From positions 1 to 63,963 of the forward strand of contig NZ_CALUCN010000015.1 of the NCBI RefSeq assembly GCF_943914565.1: a DNA stretch of 63,963 nt. The letters are read 5' to 3'. The stretch's first letter is position 1. Each line of letters starts with the position of its first letter. The DNA comes from an uncultured Tessaracoccus sp. GTDB taxonomy: Bacteria > Actinomycetota > Actinomycetes > Propionibacteriales > Propionibacteriaceae. The notes beneath the pieces were generated by a model, which was given only the letters and a program-made list of their open reading frames with translations, did no database searches and had not been told where the DNA came from. The position numbers and the translations under genes were made by a program. Shown here in pieces: positions 60,350 to 63,963 of the stretch.

Positions 60350-60930
60350 GGGTGCCTCCTGGCTCCGTCGAGGACCGTCGCGACGAGCAGCGCCCGGCTG
60401 AGCGGCGCGACGGAAGGGATGAAGTGCCCACGCTCGCCGGAGGCGAGCGCCAGCAGCAGCTGGGCGAACTCGCGGGGGGTGACGGCGAGCTCGTCGGCGT
60501 GCGGGGTGAATCGGGCGGTGAGGAAGTCGAGGACCTCGAGGTACCGTCCGGCGAGTTCCTCCCGGGCGCAACTCGCGCCGGTGACGTGTCCCGCGGCGCC
60601 GTGGCTCAGGTGGAACATCGTGCGGACGGCGTCATGGTAGCGGGCGACGGCGGCGAAGGCTGCGTCCGTGTCCCCGACGAGGGTGCCGGGGAACGCGGTG
60701 TGCTCCAGCAGCCGTGCGAGTCGCTCGGGGGAGAGCGCCGCGGCGACCGCCTCGTCGATGACCTCCTCCAGGGAGTCGAACGCGCGGAAGATCGTGCCCT
60801 CCGCGACGCCGGCCGCCTCCGCGACCTGCCGGGTGGTGAGCTGCTGGCCGTATCGCTCCAGCAGTGGCAGCGTCGCCTCGACGATGCTGGCGCGGCGCTC
60901 CGCGCGGGTGAGTCTGGGTGCTCGGGTCAC
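60346..60930 (-). CDS. TetR family regulator of the ABC exporter
   Basis: A 194-residue TetR repressor. The helix-turn-helix covers about residues 8-55: R-R-A-S-I-V-E-A-T-L-P-L-L, then L-T-T-R-Q-V-A-E-A-A-G-V-A-E-G-T-I-F-R-A-F. The rest is a helical ligand-binding domain with a Cys near residue 120. It is the first gene of an operon with the two exporter subunits, whose first start overlaps its stop. A dyad, AGTGAG/CTCACT, lies 14 bases upstream (60944-60957) and is its likely operator, so the exporter genes are probably induced when the regulator binds its ligand. GTG 60930 is the best start for the domain. Confidence 0.9.
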   Translation of the reverse strand: MTRAPRLTRAERRASIVEATLPLLERYGQQLTTRQVAEAAGVAEGTIFRAFDSLEEVIDEAVAAALSPERLARLLEHTAFPGTLVGDTDAAFAAVARYHDAVRTMFHLSHGAAGHVTGASCAREELAGRYLEVLDFLTARFTPHADELAVTPREFAQLLLALASGERGHFIPSVAPLSRALLVATVLDGARRHP

Positions 60931-60943
60931 GAGCCGCAATGAT

Positions 60944-60957
60944 AGTGAGTGCTCACT
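60944..60957. promoter_or_regulatory. TetR operator overlapping the end of the P-type ATPase gene
   Basis: AGTGAG at 60944-60949, TG, CTCACT at 60952-60957; a further CAC extends it as TGAGTGCTCACTCA. It ends on the last base of the upstream gene's stop codon (60957-60959, minus strand) and lies 14 bases before the TetR start. Confidence 0.6.
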
Positions 60958-63722
60958 CACGTTCCAAACTGGCCGCGCACCAGCTTCGCGAGCTCCTCCG
61001 CCCACAGCACCACCGAGGCCAGCCCCACCGACGTGGCCCAGGCGAGCGGCCCCATCGGCTCGGTGCCGAACGCGGTCTGCAGCAGCGGCACGTGCACCAC
61101 GCACACCTGCAGCACGACGGCGAGCGCGATCGCGCCCCACAGCCAGCGGTTGGCGAGGAACCCGCGGAAGGCCGAGTGCTCGTCGGAGCGGGAATTGAGG
61201 GCGTTGCACAGCTGGGCGAGCACCAGGGTGGTGAAGCCGACCGTGCGCGCGAGACCGATGCCCCCGTCGGTGAGGGTGACGAGCCCGCCGGGCAGGAACG
61301 CGTCGATCGAGAGCAACGTCACCACCGCCATGACGGTGCCGATGAACCCGATCCGGGCCCACATGTGCCGGTCGATGATCGGCTGCGACGGGTCGCGCGG
61401 GCGTCGGCGCATGAGGTCGCCGTTCTCCGGGTCGACGCCCATTGCGAGCGCCGGGCCGGAGTCGGTGACCAAGTTGATCCACAGGATCTGCGTGGCCAGC
61501 AGCGGCACGGCGAGCCCCGACCCGGCGGCGCCCTCGAGCCCGAGGAGGCCCGCGAACACCACGCCCAGGAACACCGTGAGCACCTCGCCCATGTTCGACG
61601 ACAGCAGGAAGCGCAGGAACTTCTTGATGTTGTCGAAGATGCCCCGGCCCTGCCGCACGGCCGCGACGATCGTCGCGTAGTCGTCGTCGGCCAGGATCAT
61701 GTCCCCGGCCTCCTTCGTGACCTCGGTGCCGGTGATGCCCATCGCGACCCCGATGTCGGCCGACTTCAGCGCCGGCGCGTCGTTCACGCCGTCGCCGGTC
61801 ATCGCGATGATCCGCCCTCGGGCCTGCAGCGCGTCGACGATGCGCAGCTTGTGCTCGGGCGAGACGCGCGCGTAGACGTTGACGTCTGCGACCGCCTCCC
61901 GGAACGCCTCGGGCGACATCCGGTCCAGCTCGGCGCCCGTCAGCGCCCGCGCGTCCGTCCCGACGATGCCCAGGTCCGCGCCGATGCTCGCCGCGGTGCG
62001 CGGGTGGTCACCCGTGATCATGATCGTCCGGATGCCCGCGCCGTGCGCCTCGCGGATCGCGTCGGCGGCCTCGGCGCGCGGTGGGTCGATGATGCCCACC
62101 ATGCCGACGAAGGTGAGCCCCTGCTCGTCGTCGGCGTCCAGTGTGACGGCGCGGGCGTCGAGCGAGCGGCTCGCGACCCCGAGGGTCCGGTACCCGTCAC
62201 CGGAGAGCCGCTCGACCCCGGCCAGGATCGCGGCGCGGCGCTCGTCGTCGAGGGAGCGGGTCTCGTCGCCAACCTGCTCGTGGGTGCAGCGGGTGAGGAG
62301 CACGTCGGGGGCACCCTTCGCCCACAGCACCGGCTGGCCGTCCGCGTCGAGCCCGGCGACGGACATCAGCTTGCGTTCGGAGCTGAACGGCACCTCGGCC
62401 GTGCGCTCGAAGCCGCGCACGGCGTCGCCGACGGCGTCGAGCTTGCCCGCGGCGACGAGGAACGCGCCCTCGGTGGGGTCACCCTCGACGTGCCAGCCGT
62501 CGTCGGAGTGGAGTTCGGCGTTGTTCGCGATCGCGCCGCCGGTGATCGCGAGGCGCGCCTCGGTGCGGGTGGCGTCGTCGGTGTCGCCCCGCACCTCGCC
62601 GTGGGGTTCGTAGCCGGTGCCGGAGAGCTCGAGCTCCCCCGACGCGGTGCGCACCCGTCGGACGGTCATCTCGTTGCGGGTGAGGGTGCCGGTCTTGTCG
62701 GAGGCGATCACGGACGCGGCGCCGAGCGTCTCCACGGAGTGGAGGTGCTTCATCACGGCGTTGCGGCGCGCCATCGCCTGCACGCCGATCGCGAGCACGA
62801 GCGACAGGATCGCCGGCAACCCCTCCGGCACGGCCGCGACGGCGAGCGAGACGCCGAGCAGGAGGATGTCGACGGCCTCGTCGAGCGACGAGACGTCGTT
62901 GAGGACGAACAACGCCCCCATCACGACGACCGCGATGCCGAGCACGAGCAGGCCGAGCATCTTCGAGACCTTCGCGATCTCGCGGGTGAGCGGCGACGCC
63001 TTGCGCTCGGTCGCGTCGAGCATCTCGGCGATCGCGCCCATCTCGGTGTCCATGCCGGTGGCCGTCACCACCGCGCGTCCGACCCCACGCACGACGGCGG
63101 TGCCCTTGTGCACCATGTTCGTGCGGTCCCCGAGCGCGACCTCGGCGTCGAGCGTGGCCGGGTCCTTCGTCGCGGCCTCGGACTCGCCGGTGAGGGACGC
63201 CTCCTCGACGAGCAGCCCCGTCGCGCTCACGAGCCTCGCGTCCGCGCCGACGGCGTCCCCCTCCGCGAGCACGAGCACGTCACCGGGCACGAGCTCGGTG
63301 GCGGGCAGCGAGTGCTGTGCCCCGTCGCGAAGCACCGTCGACGTGGCGGCGGTCATCCGCGAGAGCGCGGCGACGGCGCCCTCGGCCTTCCCCTCCTCGA
63401 CGAGGCCGACCACCGCGTTGGCCACGACGATCAGGCCGATGACGACGACGTCGACCGGCACCCCCGTCGCGCCCTCGACACCCCACGCGACGAGCGAGAT
63501 CGCCATTGCGACGAACAGCAGGTACACCAGCGGGTCGCGGAACTGCTCGAGCACGCGTCGCCACCACGGCACCGGGGGTTTCTCGCGCAGCGCGTTGGGG
63601 CCGTGGGTCTCGAGCAGCGCGGTGGCGCGGTCCGTGGTGAGCCCAGCATCGACGTCGACGCCGAGCTCGTGGGCGACGTCGAGGGCGTCGCGGCTGCTCG
63701 GGTGCGGGGTGCGGGCGTGCAT
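60957..63722 (-). CDS. Cation-transporting P2-type ATPase
   Basis: A 921-residue ion pump of the Ca2+/Na+-type P2 class. The cation-transporter N-domain (about 10-80) is followed by ten membrane helices. Motifs seen are T-G-E-S, P-E-G-L-P in helix 4, the phosphorylated Asp in S-D-K-T-G-T-L-T-R-N-E-M, K-G-A-P-D in the nucleotide domain, T-G-D-G-V-N-D-A-P-A-L, and N-L-V-T-D-S-G-P-A-L-A-M-G in helix 6. Similar mycobacterial pumps (CtpF type) export Ca2+ or alkali ions; the ion here cannot be fixed from sequence. ATG 63722 follows GAGGAAGG. Read-through into the TetR gene 26 bases downstream is possible. Confidence 0.92.
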   Translation of the reverse strand: MHARTPHPSSRDALDVAHELGVDVDAGLTTDRATALLETHGPNALREKPPVPWWRRVLEQFRDPLVYLLFVAMAISLVAWGVEGATGVPVDVVVIGLIVVANAVVGLVEEGKAEGAVAALSRMTAATSTVLRDGAQHSLPATELVPGDVLVLAEGDAVGADARLVSATGLLVEEASLTGESEAATKDPATLDAEVALGDRTNMVHKGTAVVRGVGRAVVTATGMDTEMGAIAEMLDATERKASPLTREIAKVSKMLGLLVLGIAVVVMGALFVLNDVSSLDEAVDILLLGVSLAVAAVPEGLPAILSLVLAIGVQAMARRNAVMKHLHSVETLGAASVIASDKTGTLTRNEMTVRRVRTASGELELSGTGYEPHGEVRGDTDDATRTEARLAITGGAIANNAELHSDDGWHVEGDPTEGAFLVAAGKLDAVGDAVRGFERTAEVPFSSERKLMSVAGLDADGQPVLWAKGAPDVLLTRCTHEQVGDETRSLDDERRAAILAGVERLSGDGYRTLGVASRSLDARAVTLDADDEQGLTFVGMVGIIDPPRAEAADAIREAHGAGIRTIMITGDHPRTAASIGADLGIVGTDARALTGAELDRMSPEAFREAVADVNVYARVSPEHKLRIVDALQARGRIIAMTGDGVNDAPALKSADIGVAMGITGTEVTKEAGDMILADDDYATIVAAVRQGRGIFDNIKKFLRFLLSSNMGEVLTVFLGVVFAGLLGLEGAAGSGLAVPLLATQILWINLVTDSGPALAMGVDPENGDLMRRRPRDPSQPIIDRHMWARIGFIGTVMAVVTLLSIDAFLPGGLVTLTDGGIGLARTVGFTTLVLAQLCNALNSRSDEHSAFRGFLANRWLWGAIALAVVLQVCVVHVPLLQTAFGTEPMGPLAWATSVGLASVVLWAEELAKLVRGQFGT

Positions 63723-63788
63723 GGACCTTCCTCGGCTGGGGTTCGGGTGCACCTCCAGTATCCCGCGCCCCGCGGGGGTGCGGTGGTC

Positions 63789-63963
63789 CTAGGTGTCGGC
63801 GAGGACGACCGTGCCCGTGATCATGTCGGCGAAGGTCTGTCGGTGGGAGCTGAACAGTGGCCACAGGAAGCCAACGCCGAGGGACGCGAAGTCAAGGAGG
63901 TGGGCCAGCCGTGGTACCTCATTGTCAATTCCCCGGATGGTGGGGGCCGTACCTCACATGGTT
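63789..63963 (-). pseudogene. C-terminal remnant of an RDD family protein, window edge
   Basis: The last ~47 codons before the stop at 63789-63791 read like the end of an RDD membrane protein: D-N-E-V-P-R-L-A-H-L-L-D-F-A-S-L-G-V-G-F-L-W-P-L, then R-Q-T-F-A-D-M-I-T-G-T-V-V-L. An in-frame TGA at 63954-63956 cuts the frame near the window end, which suggests either a frameshift or a decayed gene; only a few bases remain to judge. It lies 66 bases before the P-type ATPase start on the same strand. Confidence 0.5.

Overview
The window reads as chromosomal DNA of a high-GC actinobacterium (Actinomycetota). The evidence is GTG starts, Shine-Dalgarno and apparently leaderless starts side by side, a MurJ with a C-terminal pseudokinase, a DUF6049 secreted protein, a DUF348/G5 resuscitation-promoting-factor-like protein, a DUF222-type HNH fragment, and the set pcnA-like CCA transferase / murJ / dnaB that usually lies on the origin side of such chromosomes. 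A Propionibacteriaceae- or Micrococcales-like host is my guess and is not proven. No rRNA, tRNA, CRISPR array or recognisable transposase was seen.

Layout. 1-4.6 kb: an HNH nuclease fragment, then a four-gene module (two tandem YbaB-like paralogues, a Gly/Pro-rich protein with a helical tail, and a helical protein with a W-G-G motif) that resembles type VII secretion accessory or substrate genes but has no secretion ATPase in view. 4.6-12.8 kb: cell-envelope block on the minus strand (DUF6049 protein, MurJ), a Ser/Thr kinase on the plus strand, and CCA tRNA nucleotidyltransferase. 12.9-21.6 kb: M23 peptidase, MscS channel, then a divergent TetR with an MMPL transporter (carrying a degenerate ABC-like tail), a YhgE/Pip protein and a YdcF-like protein in overlapping order. 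21.7-26.4 kb: dnaB, a 600-bp upstream region dense in DnaA-box matches, and a csoR-copZ-copA copper operon behind a clear palindromic operator. 26.5-30.1 kb: Rpf-like protein and NAD+ DNA ligase.

30.2-42.6 kb is a respiratory block: a Tat-exported DMSO-reductase-type operon (catalytic, Fe-S, membrane and chaperone subunits) faces a glycosyltransferase and the cytochrome bd operon cydA-cydB-cydD-cydC; a BlaI/CopY-type regulator is divergent from cydA. Similar CTAC/GTAG dyads or half-sites lie before the regulator, cydA and dmsA, which suggests common control of low-oxygen respiration.

42.7-49.3 kb: PPK2, a PEBP-like protein, an aldo/keto reductase, a truncated AbiE-type toxin-antitoxin pair flanked by three copies of a palindromic repeat, an unknown four-helix membrane protein and a phosphatidylcholine-synthase-like enzyme. 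49.3-64 kb, all minus strand: treZ, rtcB (with a short leader ORF and hairpin), treY, chromate transporter, a heterodimeric ABC exporter with its TetR regulator, a P2-type cation ATPase, and the C-terminal remnant of an RDD protein at the window edge.
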